64,000 bases of DNA from Sphagnum compactum. Lineage: Eukaryota; Bryophyta; Sphagnopsida; Sphagnales. The stretch lies in NCBI GenBank assembly GCA_965153455.1, contig OZ234496.1, forward strand, positions 19,832,304 through 19,896,303, in the 5' to 3' direction. Shown here one piece after another: positions 24,670 to 36,530 of this stretch. The first letter of the stretch is position 1. Every line of letters begins with the position of its first letter. A program made the translations under genes and the position numbers. Under the pieces are notes generated by a model, which had not been told where the DNA came from, searched no databases, and was given only the letters and a program-made list of their open reading frames with translations.

Positions 24670-25158
24670 GTGTACTTATATTAATGCTTCTATTAATTAG
24701 TGAGCCAGTGCACCCACAGTTTTTCTATTTTTTCGGGTTTTTTAGAAGGATCCATCTGATTGGCCCATCACCTATATTTTTGGAACATGTGGCACTTCCC
24801 AACATAGAAGCCTCAATAAGCTTCCCTCCCCAAAGTAGAAGCATGCTTGGTCATGCTTCCCATTGGCTCCCTTTTCAACATATATACATGGAAATTGAAC
24901 GATCGTCAAAAAAATATGGAAAAAAAAATGAAGTGCCATTGGGAATCTCTTAGGGAACACATTGTGAACAGAAACACTCCCCCCTCCCCCCTCCTCCCCC
25001 CCCAAAAGCCAAAAGAAAAAATCTAATCTCCTTTGAGCCTTCTCAGGTCGCATGAAATTTCTACTTCCAAAACAGTTTGTCACCATTTTCAACCTTGATT
25101 AATACCCCCCATTAAAAATTGGGGTTGGGGGTACTTATTCTGGGGTACTTTATTCTGT
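24670..25158 (+). repeat. Dispersed repeat family A, copy 2
   Basis: Matches copy 1 (2690-3199) block for block: GTGCACCCACAGTTTTTC, TTTTTGGAACATGTGGCACT, TTGGGAATCTCTTAGGGAA, GCATGAAATTTCTACTTCC and ACCATTTTCAACCTTG. It ends at GGGGGTACTTATT plus a second GGGGTACTTTATT. A poly-C run near 24978-25002 has expanded inside it. Confidence 0.8.
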
Positions 25159-25289
25159 TTCATATTAATTAGTTGGGGGGTGCCTAACAAGTCCAACCTT
25201 TTTTTTTTTTTGCAATGAGCCAATCAAATTTGATTCTCCTTAAGTCGCTTGGTAAGCTTCTTGTTGAAAAGACATGGCTACAAGTTGAG

Positions 25290-27790
25290 AGCTTTCCATG
25301 CGTTATTAATGTGGGATGGGGTGTTGAGACCATGCAGCAAGGTAAAAAGCCAACTCACAAGCTTTGTGTGCACTTGGGCATTGCCAGAATCGATGGACTG
25401 TAAATTCCAAAACTGCACAATTGTACGAGGGGCATTCCACCTGAATTGTTTGGTTTGTTTTTGCTCACCAAGTTTTAACAGGCAATGCCGGGTGCCATAA
25501 TGCCAACATGAAGCTGGCATCTTTTCTAGCCCTCCTCTTCCTCCCCGCAATGTCCTTCCATTTCATGCAGAAGCTTTGGAGGAGTGTATGTGCACCCACT
25601 TTCCAGGTGCATCCCTTATGAGTTGGTTCCTGGGATTGAGCATTTTCCTACCCTGTCTTGCACAGTACCTTGTTAGCTCCTTGTGGCCAGACAACTTCCA
25701 CAAACCAAGTCTATCAAAGTCCAGTCCATCCAGAACCCCATAAAACAACTTCATGAGTGTTATATCTCTAGTGCCTGGCCGGCTGCAAACCTGCACCCTT
25801 CTCTAGGTACCTTTAAATACTTTGCTGCTTCCCATGGGCTGCAGCAGCTTTGAGCAACGCCCAACATCAAAGCCCTGATTCACCTTCTCCGGTAGCACCA
25901 CCGAGTCTTCTGGGGTGGTAAAGTTACTGGTTGTATAGAAAAGTTCCACAGGAGGTTCTTCATCTGCTGGGTTCTCAAAGATACCCAACCATTCTCCAGA
26001 GCCTGTCACCTTTGTGGGGTAATTTGTGATCAGCTCCTGCATCCAAGCTGCTGGAAGGCTGTCCACTATTTTCTGCCAAATGCAGTACTGCTCCCCATCC
26101 TCAAGTTGAAAAATATTGTCTCTTACGTCCTCCATGGGCAGAGACAATTGCCTTCCAGATTCCACAAATCCCCTATGTTCCTTAGTCACACCCTGTGGAC
26201 CTCCTGAGCTCTGAAAATGGAAATACCAAATTCCCTTCCCCTGAATGAAGTGCTGCACCACAAGCTTACCTTCATTATGGATTTTGCAACATGAGGAGGG
26301 GTGAATTGGAGCTTACCTACGATCACTTTGCATGCTCACATAATTTGACCCCATGTCTTGGATCCTGGTGAGGAGATGTATCCTCCAACCAGGGACCAAT
26401 TAAGGTCAGGGGTCCAACTCTTTTGGCAAGAAGGCTTGCAGCTGGCCGAGAGTTTGTAGCATGGTAGAGTTTTGAGACTTGATTCTCCAGGTTCCAACAC
26501 CATCACCGCCCACTTACAACGTAATTCAACCATGGGCTTCTCAATGGGATCAATCAGGCGCAATCCTCCTACTTCTTTTTTAGCATAGAAGTCAACCCAA
26601 TTAACCCTAGCTCTAATGTAATGCTCACCACCTACCCACAAAAAAATTCTGGATAATAGATTTGCACCTTCTGATAGCTTTCTTGGAGCCACCCCAGATG
26701 CTTATGAAGAACTAAAGCATTGATGCCCGAACCAAGTCGGCAATGACTGTTCCCCGGTTAAAGGGAGTTGCAATGATCTCCAATATCACAGTTTTTTTTA
26801 ATAATTCTTCCAATCAGGAACTCGTCCACCTCTTTCATGTCTAGATTAAAGCCCAAATGGGACCCCAGGCAGCTTGGAAAGATCTCCGTCCTTAGCCCAC
26901 TTCCAATTAAAAGTCTCTCTCTCTCTAGTTAGGTCTTGTACATAACCTTTTGCTACACCAGTAGGCCATGGATTTGTCCCATTTTTAGTCCATTAATGAG
27001 AAAGAATTGTTGTAGCAAATTGACCACTGTACAAAGATCCTCCTCTTCTAGTCCTTCAACTGTGACTGTAGTATCACTAGCATACTATGAGATATGTTGC
27101 TACTTTCCTCCATTCTGCAGAGTAATCCCCTTGATGTTGCCACTTCGAACCATTTTTTTAACCATATGAAATTTAATTCTTCTCCTGCAAAGATGATGAG
27201 GCAGGGAGCTAGTGGGCACCCTTGCTTGACACCTCTGTCAATTTTGAAGGTCTTGGAAATAGCACCATTGAAGCAGATTGTAGCTTTAGCATCCTGAAAT
27301 AGTAGCTTCACCTTCATCATGAATTCTTTTGCCATTCCCATCATGTCCATAGCCATCAACAAAAACTGCCAGCCTACCTTGTTGTAGGCCTTCACAAAGT
27401 TTAATTTGAGGAGCACCATTGGTTGATGTGAAAACTAGTTAGCCCAATCTATTTTCTCTTGTGCCAAGAGCACATTGTCCAAGATATAATGGAGTGGTAG
27501 TCCTGAAGCATGTTTGATTGTAATCAATCACTTCCATCAGATTGATTAAAGTCTCAACTGCAATTCTTTTGCATAAAATCTTGTATGCTACATTAAGGAA
27601 AGAGATAGGATGCCCATTCCCAAGACTCTCCTTCTCCCCCTACTTGGATATAAGTTAATTAACCTTTTATTCACACCTTTAGGAAGATTCCCTCCCTCAT
27701 AAAAGAGTTTATCATTTTAAAGAAACTCCTCCCGAATTAAATCCCATAAGAAGGTATAAAATTCTTCTGTCACCAGACAAGGGGTAACAC
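25290..27790 (-). mobile_element. Dead LINE (non-LTR retrotransposon), 5'-truncated
   Basis: Read on the minus strand from 27790 downward, across many frameshifts and stops. An N-terminal reverse-transcriptase stretch (FYEGGNLPKGVNKR) lies near 27690. FVKAYNKVGWQFL follows near 27390 and GVKQGCPLAP near 27210. The catalytic region near 27090 reads Y-A-S-D-T where YADD(T) is expected, just after a stop codon. Next comes GLKMGQIHGLL, then ARVNWVDFYAKKEVGGLRLIDP near 26600. The C-terminus near 25300-25450 has a CPSYNC...H.FWQCPSA zinc-ribbon pattern (zf-RVT type). No endonuclease domain was found upstream. With D-to-S at the active site plus stops and frameshifts, it cannot be active. Confidence 0.85.
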
Positions 27791-27799
27791 CTAAATATT

Positions 27800-28620
27800 A
27801 CCCATGCTCTTGTATCAAATGAAGATTTCAACATTAACCATTAGTTCATTAGTATTACAAGACATGAGCAAATGTTTGAATGAACTCATATATGTAAATA
27901 ACACAAGAACAAGACCTAAACCTTTGACAGATTAGCTTTCTCTGAATCTCCTCTCTAAGCGCGTTATCATGACCTATTGGTTGTGGGCAATCCAGCAAAA
28001 TAAGTTCATATAAAGCTAATACGCAAAGGACTTCAGCCACTACCTTCACTCCTTCTGTAATTTCCCATTATAACTAATTTTGCTCATGCCTTAGACATAG
28101 AAATGTTAGATTCTCCACCAATTCTGACAAAAATATCCCAAGCACACTAGACTTGAGCAATATGCCACACAACAGGCCAACCCACTAACCCCCTTGATCC
28201 TTTCATCATCTTCATCTTAGGTCTCTACTGACACATTGACACACAATGTTCTACCTACTAACCTCAATGCAATAGAGTTTTTGAAGTTAAAAGGCAGAAT
28301 GTCTACATAATTGAGCTTGGGCATTCTTCCCAACACCCACAATAGTAAAGCAAAAGAACAAAAAATCAAATAGAAAGTTTGAAAATTAAAAATGCTTAGC
28401 TTTCTCTGCCTTCAGGTATTTATCCTCCTCCACCACCAAGCGCATTGCCAACCTCTTTGCCTTATCCTTATCTTCACAATAAAAGAGAGTCCCGGAAACC
28501 AAGCTCCATTGTTAGTTCATGAGTAGGGCACCGACATTCCATGAATAATACAAACCAAAATTCATAAGCTACAAACAACAAAAACACAAGAAAAATAGCA
28601 AAACATAAAGAAATGGAAAT
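27800..28620. other. Unassigned sequence between two retroelement relics
   Basis: A short minus-strand frame near 28380-28475 reads EDKDKAKRLAMRLVVEE, which looks coding-like but is not assignable. No promoter or complete gene is seen. Confidence 0.35.
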
Positions 28621-28799
28621 CAATTCCTCTAACTCCCATGATACCAACTGTCCCTTTCTGCCAATCACATTTGATGAAATAAATCATCCAGCAATTTAGG
28701 GTTTGTTAAATCAAGGCTAAATCACATAGATTAATTTGCTGACATAAGTCCAAGTAACATGTGAACCCACTCCCTTCTTAAAAATCTATGTCCTCATAG

Positions 28800-30012
28800 A
28801 TTGATTCATCAAATTGATGAATGGTAAACCTAAAGATTTCTTCTTGCCTTCTCCCAACACTTCCCATCCAAATTTTTTATTATGCAAGTTCTACTACCGT
28901 TGTCCTGTTCTTAACACCCCCTTCCATCCTTGTTGCTTACAAAGTCATAAGGTCCTTCCCAATTCCCCATCAAATTCCTTTTCTTGCCTGGTTTGCACAT
29001 CTTAACTTTGGTATCCCCTTCCTCAAACCCTTCAACTAATTATAACCATTTCTTGGCAACATATACCTTCCGTTGTTTTTTCTGAGCTTGCTCAACATTC
29101 TCCAACAAAGTCTTGTAAATATTTGCAACCAACTACATTTTGATAATCATATGTTCAACCATAAACTCATGTCCAAAATGTTCGTCTACAACAACACATA
29201 ACCCACTTAAGCTATTGTTAATAGTAAGGCATGGGTTATGTCCAGGCAATACCATATATGGAGAACATTTGGTACTGGATTGTATGCCACACCGATATCC
29301 AAACAACACTCTTGCAATCGGTCATCCCAACCTTGTGTGTTTGTTGAAGACATCATCGTCAAACCATGTTTGATAGTTTGCATCAAGCACTCCACCATAC
29401 CATTGCATTGTGGCCATGCTGGTGCAATAAATTAATGCACTATCCCATAGTCTTGACACAAAGCATCAAATTATTTCATCCACTCACAACCATTATCAGT
29501 GAGGACATATTTGGGCACACCAAATCGACAATCAACTTCTTCCTCAAAAAATTTAACTATAGTCATTGCATCATGATTCTTTATTAACCTTGTTTCACAC
29601 CATTTAGAGTAGTGATCTATAGCCACCAACACATATTTGTTTCCACTAAGTGTCTTTGGCAAGGGTCCTGTTGTGTCCAGTGCAACTTGAAAAAACAAGT
29701 CATATATCAGTATGTTCTTCATATCCTCAATTCCAGACAACAAATTACCAGTCCTCTTAGTAAGCTAACATCTGTCACAAGTCTTAACAAACTCTTTAAC
29801 AAAATCTATTTGTTCATGCTAAAAAAAAAAAAATGTTGTTTAACTTCAAAAAGTGTATGAGCTTCACCAAATTGCCCTATTTCATTGTGCATCTTTCTGA
29901 TGATATGCCACCTGTTTTCTGGTCTTGGAACTACAAGGTTTTGGAAGTACAACACACATGCTTGTTAGTGATACTGCATCACCCTCCTTTTCGTTATTTC
30001 TACATCAACAAG
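28800..30012 (-). pseudogene. Dead Ty3-type retrotransposon, integrase region
   Basis: On the minus strand, across stops and frameshifts, an HHCC zinc-binding module appears first (VVPRPENR...KMHNEIGQFGEAHTL ... EFVKTCDRC, ~29990-29765). The catalytic core follows (ALDTTGPLP...GNKYVLVAIDHYSKW...RFGVPKYVLTDNG, 29690-29475), showing two catalytic Asp. Next are FGYRCGIQ...SPYMVLPGHNP (~29320-29240) and ENVEQAQKKQ (~29090). The C-terminal GPY/F module reads LMGNWEGPYDFV near 28940. Polyprotein order and motifs are Ty3. RNase H and reverse transcriptase, expected at higher coordinates, are missing because the reading ends at a CACTA-like terminus at 30013. A purine-rich tract (28766-28782, minus strand) and a TGGTATCATGGGAG word (28633-28646) may mark PPT/PBS remnants. 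Confidence 0.85.
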
Positions 30013-30400
30013 CACTACTAAAATTCTTATTTTTTTAATTATAAATTTTGGTCAAAAAATACTCATTTTAGACACGCGTAAAAAAATCCTCCTAGTCATT
30101 TTGGAAAAGTCGTTTTGAACTTGTCCATTTGTGACTTGGCCATGTACTTTTTGACCAAGCTTAAGTTGGCATTTTTGGCTAGTCATTTCGATTGATACTT
30201 TTGATTAGTCATTTCGACTAATCAATGTAATAGTCAAATGACTTTTTGACCAATCAGACACCATTTTGATTAGGCAAATGTCATGTGGCATTTGAACAAT
30301 GACCACCTAAAGTTAAACCACATGGCACTTAAATATTGGCCATCTAAGTTATGCCACATGGCATTGAAACATTGGCCACTAAGTTATGCCACGTGTGGTT
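30013..30400 (+). mobile_element. CACTA-like transposon left terminus with subterminal repeats
   Basis: CACTACTAAAATTCTTATTT starts at 30013, immediately after Ty3 coding sequence. It is followed by ATTTTGGTCAAAAAATACTC, which resembles ATTTTGTTCAAAAAATCCC at the corresponding distance from the right end of the element at 53615-54844. Numerous TTGACC/GGTCA and TAGTCA words lie between 30050 and 30260, the subterminal arrangement typical of CACTA elements. The right end is not settled: a candidate CTAGTAGTA at 32013-32021 would give only a 2-of-3 flanking match. Confidence 0.55.
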
Positions 30401-30539
30401 GTAAATATGTAATCAAATTAACATAATTATAGTCATAACACAGTTGTGGTTCCAAACAACATATAACGAACCAATGTGTGTAATTTGCATTTAGAACTAT
30501 TGTCCCTTTTGGGGCCCTTTTACCCAAAAAACATGTTTT

Positions 30540-31235
30540 CTTAAAGAGGAATTTTCAAATGAAATGTTTTGAAACATTTTATATATTGTATTTGTAGTTG
30601 CCCCAATATGTCATATGTTTTTTTAAAATCAAATTTGGAGAAATATGAATTTTTGAAAATGCATAGATTTTGTCAGATTTTGTGTTTCGTTTTGAAAATT
30701 TGTCATAATTTCAAATCATACCAGAACATGTTAACACTTTCAAGTTTAATTTTTTATATTATAAACTACAAGGTTTTTTTAAACAACATATACATTACAT
30801 CACATTTACATGTTGAAAATGATTCATAAAATTTTTTAAACCTTAATTTTTCACAAACACAAAATTTTTTAAAAATGAAAATTTGAGTGCTTTTTAGATG
30901 TGTCTAATAGTACCCTATTATTATAAAAAATTTAAGGATGGATTAAATTGTATTTTGAAAATTAAAGGGCTTTTTATGAAAGTAGTGTCATTGAATGAAG
31001 TTGTTAAACATCCTTTATTCAAACCAAACTTTGATATGAGAATTTTGTATGATTCATTTTAGAATTTTCAATATTCATATTATTCAATAAGCACAACTTT
31101 ACATGATTCACATGCCATTAAAGTGGCACCACATAGACAAATGTAATAAGAATTACAAAAAAGTTGATGTTTTGACATCAATTTTGGTTTTTTTGAACTC
31201 ATCTTCACCCTTGTACATTATGAGTTATATCGAAA
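30540..31235 (+). repeat. Degenerate repeat family D, copy 1
   Basis: About 690 bp colinear with 37480-38160 in the same orientation. Shared anchors include TTTTGTGTTTCGTTTTGAAAA, ATAAACTACAA near 30763, TACATTACATCACATTTACATG, GAGTGCTTTTTAGATGTG and GCCATTAAAGTGGCACCA near 31107. Divergence is high, so duplication or insertion was old. No coding content. Confidence 0.75.
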
Positions 31236-31761
31236 ACATAGATAATAATTGGCATCATACATCATAAAATTTAATAACACACATTCATAAAGTTTTTCAT
31301 AGGTCATTTTGTAATGACAATAGTCATGTATGCGTTAAGTGGAATCAATTTTTAGGGATTTATAAAAATGTTATATTTTAGTTTTTTATTTTTACAAATA
31401 GCATGCATACATGTATCAAGGTTTAATCAATGATAATTAAATTTATTTAAAAAATAAATCATGTGATATATATGTGTATGTTTATAGTTAAAAAATTTCA
31501 ATGAAATTACTGAAATAAATATATGGATTTTTAATTTTATTACTAATTATTAAATCAAGTTACAAATATTAATTAATTATATTCAATTTATAACTGAAAT
31601 CAGAATTAAAAAACTTAAATTTGAATATTATTTAAATAATTATAATTTGAAACTAATTTCATTGTGAAATTATATAATTAAATAATGATATGATAGTGCA
31701 TAAGATTTGAAATATATATGTTTATATTTATGTGATAACATAATATATCACAAATTGAAAT

Positions 31762-31826
31762 ATTGGTTAGATAGTTAAGGAGTTGGTCTGTGGCCATGGA
31801 AATGAGGGTTCAATTCCCTTATGACA
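31762..31826 (+). repeat. tRNA-like segment (not an intact tRNA)
   Basis: A TTGGTTAGATAGTTAAGGAG D-arm-like start is followed by a T-arm, GAGGG-TTCAATT-CCCTT (31804-31820), whose 5-bp stem and 7-nt loop are intact. The acceptor stem does not pair and the anticodon arm is poor. It aligns with the tRNA-like segment at 54185-54260 (shared GTTAAGGA, TGGAA.TGAGG and TTCAA words). A tRNA-derived SINE head or a captured tRNA relic is likely. Confidence 0.55.
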
Positions 31827-32029
31827 TTTAAAACTTGTGTCTTAAATGATTATAACATGACTATAGATTTTTATTTTAAATGTAGATCCATGTGAACATT
31901 ACACATAGTTGTTTTGGATATAACGTGACACCACATTATGTTGAGTTGCTTAAACAAGTTGTATGGCATGACTTTATTGACCATAGTCATTTAATCCTAT
32001 AGGACTATAAATCTAGTAGTAAAAGTAAG

Positions 32030-33000
32030 CATTTAAAAAAAAAATCCTACTAATGATTGTTTATTCATGAACACAATTTGATGTGTAGGAATTTTTCAAC
32101 ATACAAAATTAATGAGTACCATATGCTTTTAAGTCTACGTGCATGACTTGATTTGTGTCTTTGTCCTTTTGAATCTTTGGTTGAATCACTACCAACTCAT
32201 TTTGTGCATAAATTGAAGGAGCTAGAGCTTGTAACACTACTTTGAAAAATGATATTATTAACATGCCCAAAATGCCACCCACATAGTTAAAAGAGATTTA
32301 GATCTAAACCATTTCCTTAAACCAAACAAAGAAATAAGCAACATACACCCCAAGCCCTAGAAACTACTATCCTAAAACAAAATCACTTTTATTTATTGAA
32401 AGCAATCCGAAGCCCAACCTATAGAAAAAAGAAGAACAATATCAAAAGGAGAAAAAAATGCAAGTAGAAAATGTCGTTGAACTCAAAGAATGCCCAAAAC
32501 ACCATCACCATGGCTCCTGCAAGTAGTCCTCCCTTTTTTAGAGTTTTAGATTTTTATGTAAGGTAATGAACAAGGATTGGGCTGTTAGATTATTTAAGTA
32601 TTGAGCTTTGTCTTTATCATTTAAAAGAATTCCTTTGACATTTCAAGTGGATGGAAGGTGGCAAAACCCAGGAGGATTGCATAATTAGTAGCAACACACA
32701 ACGTGAATAAAAGAAAGTAGAAGCAAGTGGAAGGATGGGAATTACAAAAGGCATAATTCTCATTCAAAAGCACAAATTCCCTCTCAAGCTTTGGAAGGGA
32801 AATTCTGCTTTGTAAAACTCAACCCTTGAGGGCTTTTAAAAAGGAGCAAGGTCCTCAAGTCAATCCTTGTTTGTTATTCCATGAATTATTTTGTAACCAA
32901 AGATTTTTTAAAATGATGCTCCTAATAGTTGTACTTACATAATACAATCTCATATGGCTTGTGCTGTTGAGCATGTCTTGTAATATTGAATGAATTTTGA
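32030..33000. other. AT-rich intergenic DNA, no gene seen
   Basis: Short frames only, with no motif or repeat structure that I can support. Confidence 0.5.
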
Positions 33001-33029
33001 AAGGGCAAATGATACACCTTCTTTAGTGT

Positions 33030-33400
33030 AAAAGTCTGTAATCAAAATTTAATTATAATTTCATGAAATACTAAATATTAAATTTTCAATGACAAAGACT
33101 ATTGAAAGGGTTTAGACTATGACTTTCAATACGTTTTGCACCTTAGGTCTAAAAGTTACAAAATCAGCTCCATGAAAACCTCAGCATTGAGGGTTTTCCA
33201 ACATTACCAAGAGCATGCTCCAATTTGCTTAAATTCTTTTAGTTTGGATTTTATTGAATTTTCAATGACAAAATTGTTCAATATTCATTACAGATCTATG
33301 AACCATGCCAGTGCACCCTTACTCAACAAGAGCTTTCCAAGGGTACCAAGAGTGCAACAAAGAGCACTATGGTTTGGGAGATCTCACTGTGACCAAAAAA
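33030..33400 (+). repeat. Degenerate tandem repeat family C, copy 2
   Basis: Shares with 11450-11830 the words TTTTCAATGACAAAATTGTTCAA, TTAGGTCTAAA, and a TTCCAACATTACCAAGAG or TTTCCAAGGGTACCAAGAG block. The right boundary GGTTTGGGAGATCTCA is also shared. A poly-A tract follows at 33397-33408. Confidence 0.6.
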
Positions 33401-33699
33401 AAAAAAATTGAAAAATAAATAATTAAAAAAAAAGCAAAAAAAAGAATCTACCTTAATAGTGGTCAGGCAAGGTGAAAATAATTACTTCCGTTGGTGGGCA
33501 GCTCGGAGCTAGGTAAGGGCTAGTGGGGTGTTAGTAGTAGTGTTGGTTTGGTATATAGGGTCAGAGACTGATATCAACACTGGTATGAACACTGGTATCA
33601 AATACCCAACCAGTCTGGTATGACCTAAGTCTGGTACCAGCTGGTATCAAAATAAGTTGGTACCCGCGTTGGGTGGGTTTTAGAAACTGCACCAAACCC

Positions 33700-33845
33700 C
33701 TGTTGGGTGTCAAGATGATTATGAAGGTTCATAACCAAGGTTCTCAGAAAAATCAAATATCTGGGTTTGATATAAACACGGTTCTCAAAAAACACTTAAA
33801 AGTCAGATAACAGCCCAGAAGACCATGGGTTCTTTGCCAATTCCA
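33700..33845 (+). repeat. Dispersed repeat family E, copy 2
   Basis: Counterpart of 8391-8520, with TTCATAACCAAGGTTCTCAG followed by AAAAATCAAATA and later GCCCAGAAGACCAT and GGTTCTTTGCCA. Confidence 0.6.
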
Positions 33846-34708
33846 GTAAAGCATGTGGCCAAGGGTGTTATATGGCATAAAAATTGAAATTAAGAATGAA
33901 AATTGTCTCATGATGGGAATTTATATATATATGAAGGCATTTCAGAAAACAGAATGCCCACATGTGTAGGCGTTTAATTTTCCAAAAATGCCTCACGAGT
34001 TCCTCTAAACACACAACAAATCTTGTTGGAGGCTTTTATGAATTGGGAAACAACTGCAATCAACAATTGTTCACAAAAATCAAATAAATTACCTGCCAAA
34101 CACTGTTTGCAACATCAAGGCCACCTTGCATGGTTCAAGACCTGCAGTGCAGAAAACTTTGGAACTCCACAGTGTGTATTGTTTCCTGGTTCATGTTCTT
34201 GTCTCTTCAACCTGTAGGATTTAAGCAGAAAAGATCAGAACTCCTGATACATGTTGGCCACATGATAGTAGAACCTATTGTCTAAATATGGTGACATGAA
34301 CCCATTTTTCCTCATACTGTGGCAATGTGGGCCCATTTTTCCGAAAAAGAAAAACCCATTAAACCATTCACAACCCCCTTTTTCTGTGGTCAGAGTGCAA
34401 AATCTGGCCAAAAAATCTTTAATGGTTACAACATTGGATGCTTAAGTTGATATCATGGGATACAGAAGTCAGTTATTACAGACCAATGCTACACCAAAAC
34501 ATGGGTGCATTTACATGGTTCCATTCCACTAATTTGTCATCCAATGTCTTTGTGAACACATTCACTGACAACACCCAGATGTTTTAAACATTTGCAAACT
34601 TTGCTCTGCAATTGTCCACCCCAACAAAATACACTATGACTACTACTTATGTGACCTCTAAAATTTGGGAGGACCCATAAACAACCATGTGCTAGATCCT
34701 CTCTCCAA

Positions 34709-34973
34709 GAGCATGGCTGGGTGGTCAGACTTGTCACTCTGTTTGGCATAAGAAGTCTCAGGTTCCAATCTTGTCCCTGGAAGCAGCAAAGAACAAAATC
34801 ATCAGTTCTGGTGGGTTTATGTTTATGGATTTGACAGGAAACATTTCAACTGGTATTTGTGAATTTAGAGTATCATCACGTGGTAGTCTGTCTCTTCTTT
34901 TGTCTCCCAAAACTCAGCATGAGAGGCCAAAAGCAGGCCCAAAGACAGGGTGATAACTCTATTGTGCATGCAG
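34709..34973 (+). mobile_element. SINE-like element, tRNA-like head and conserved tail
   Basis: The head (34709-34780) has GAGCATGGCTGGGTGGTCAGA as an A-box-like D arm and CAGGTTCCAATCTTG as a B-box-like T arm at normal spacing. About 150 bp of unrelated body follows. The tail (34936-34973) reads GGCCCAAAGACAGGGTGA then TAACTCTATTG. The same tail recurs at 5292-5330, 5643-5681, 41438-41475 (minus strand) and partly at 41801-41825. A target-site duplication could not be fixed by eye. Confidence 0.55.
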
Positions 34974-35744
34974 GAAATAGGGAAAAAAAAGGGTGAACTT
35001 GGTACCAGTGATTTTATTTATTTCACAATTTTGTGATGTAGACAAGGTGGTGATCATCCGTAAACTGATTTATCCAATTTTGGCTATTAAAATATATGAA
35101 AGGAAAGAATTTAAACGTCCTTGTATTTTTTACTACCTACTTGAACCATGTATGGATCTTTTTGAGAGGGGGGGGGGCGGCGGGTTTGTAACTTTTTCCA
35201 GCAAATTCATTGAATTTGCAACAAATTTTCCGAAGTTTTTGCACCCAAAAAAAGCCTACTTCGTACCCACATAAAAAGCAGTTGTGATGAGTTACAATGG
35301 AATTTACTAGCTTTAATGTTGATATATAGAATTTCAATGCACCATTGTAACTTTGTAACATGTGTTCAAAGCCTTTCAAGCTTTTTGTCTCTTTTGTTTG
35401 TCTTCATTTCAACTCAAAAGTCTAGACTCTAGAACTTGTGTGCATTTTGCGAATGTTGAACTTTTATTTCTTTGATCTCCTTTCAGTTGTGTGCGCAAGT
35501 GTATGCAATGTGTGTGCACATGTAATTTTGAGTTCAATTTGCAATGTGCATCATTGTGCTATTGTTGAAATGTGCTCTTTGGTTCATTTAGAAAGAAGCT
35601 TTAAATCTTGATTGACTTTACTATGTCATTTGACCTTGAACTTAAAAGCCATGCCTCCTTTATTAATCTTCAAGAATTTCAAGTAGGCTAAATTAAATTT
35701 TGAATTCTCAAAAATTTCAAACTATTCATTTTGAGAAATGAAAT

Positions 35745-36530
35745 GTGTCCCTTCCAACTTGGGTTAAATTGACATTAGAGGTGAGAGATAATGTGTATCA
35801 CATGCGTTGTGTGATTTGCTTAAAGATAGAAAGCAAGGAAAAACTCTTTGTTCCTAAGCTTGATAATTTGCTAATGCATATTATAAATAGACACAAAATC
35901 AAGTTCACTAGTCTTGGGGTCAAAGTAGGTTTCTTTATTTCAACTTTAATAGCTAAAGTTCATGTAATGAAAGGATTTACAATAAGTTTACGCATGCTCA
36001 CATTTTGGATTTAGTTGTCAAGGACCCTGTATAGGAGAAGGAGTGAATATTTGTCTAGTTTGTTACAATTTATCATCTTTTGTTTAAAGGTTGGGCTACG
36101 ATAAAATTTGGTTCAAAAAACCTATCATGGTACTGAAGGTCAAGTACACATCTAAAAAACATTGGAATGACTTTGTAGGTTTGAAAATATAATTGAATAC
36201 ATGAATGAATTGTTCTTGGAATCCACTTGGAATGCCATTAGTGTGACAAAAAAATTATTTGTCAATGCAAATGAAATCATTGCAATTTATAACACCTTTT
36301 GAATATCTTTACATTGATATGTCATTTGGGGTTGGAAATAGATCCCACTCTTGATTTGTGTGTAAAAAAGTGGGTGTGTAAGGGACAATTGATAACGTGT
36401 TGAACAATTAATGTTTAGCGCCATGGTCACATATGTGAATGTGTCTATTGATGATTTCGGAAGGAATTAGATCATGAATGCACTTAACACTAGAACTTGT
36501 CATCACAAATTTGGCTCATTAGGGCCCTGC
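35745..36530 (+). pseudogene. hAT-like (BED finger / DUF4371-type) transposase relic
   Basis: The first frame (35745-36011) carries a BED-type finger, MRCVICLKIESKEKLFVPKLD then L..HI..RHK. Two cysteines three apart are followed by histidines at the expected distance. After a frame break, KKHWNDFVG lies near 36155. FVNANEIIAIYNTF lies near 36257, where related transposases have a (S)ADEVT...N motif; the Asp of that motif is Asn here. W-G-W-K-*-I-P-L-L-I-C-V follows near 36325. Several stops interrupt it. The family call rests on remembered similarity to hAT-superfamily plant proteins and is moderately secure. The element is dead. Confidence 0.6.

Noticed and set aside
25803-26261. 152-codon minus-strand frame as an independent gene
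   Set aside because: It lies between the reverse-transcriptase and zinc-ribbon parts of the LINE in the same orientation and is best read as part of that element.
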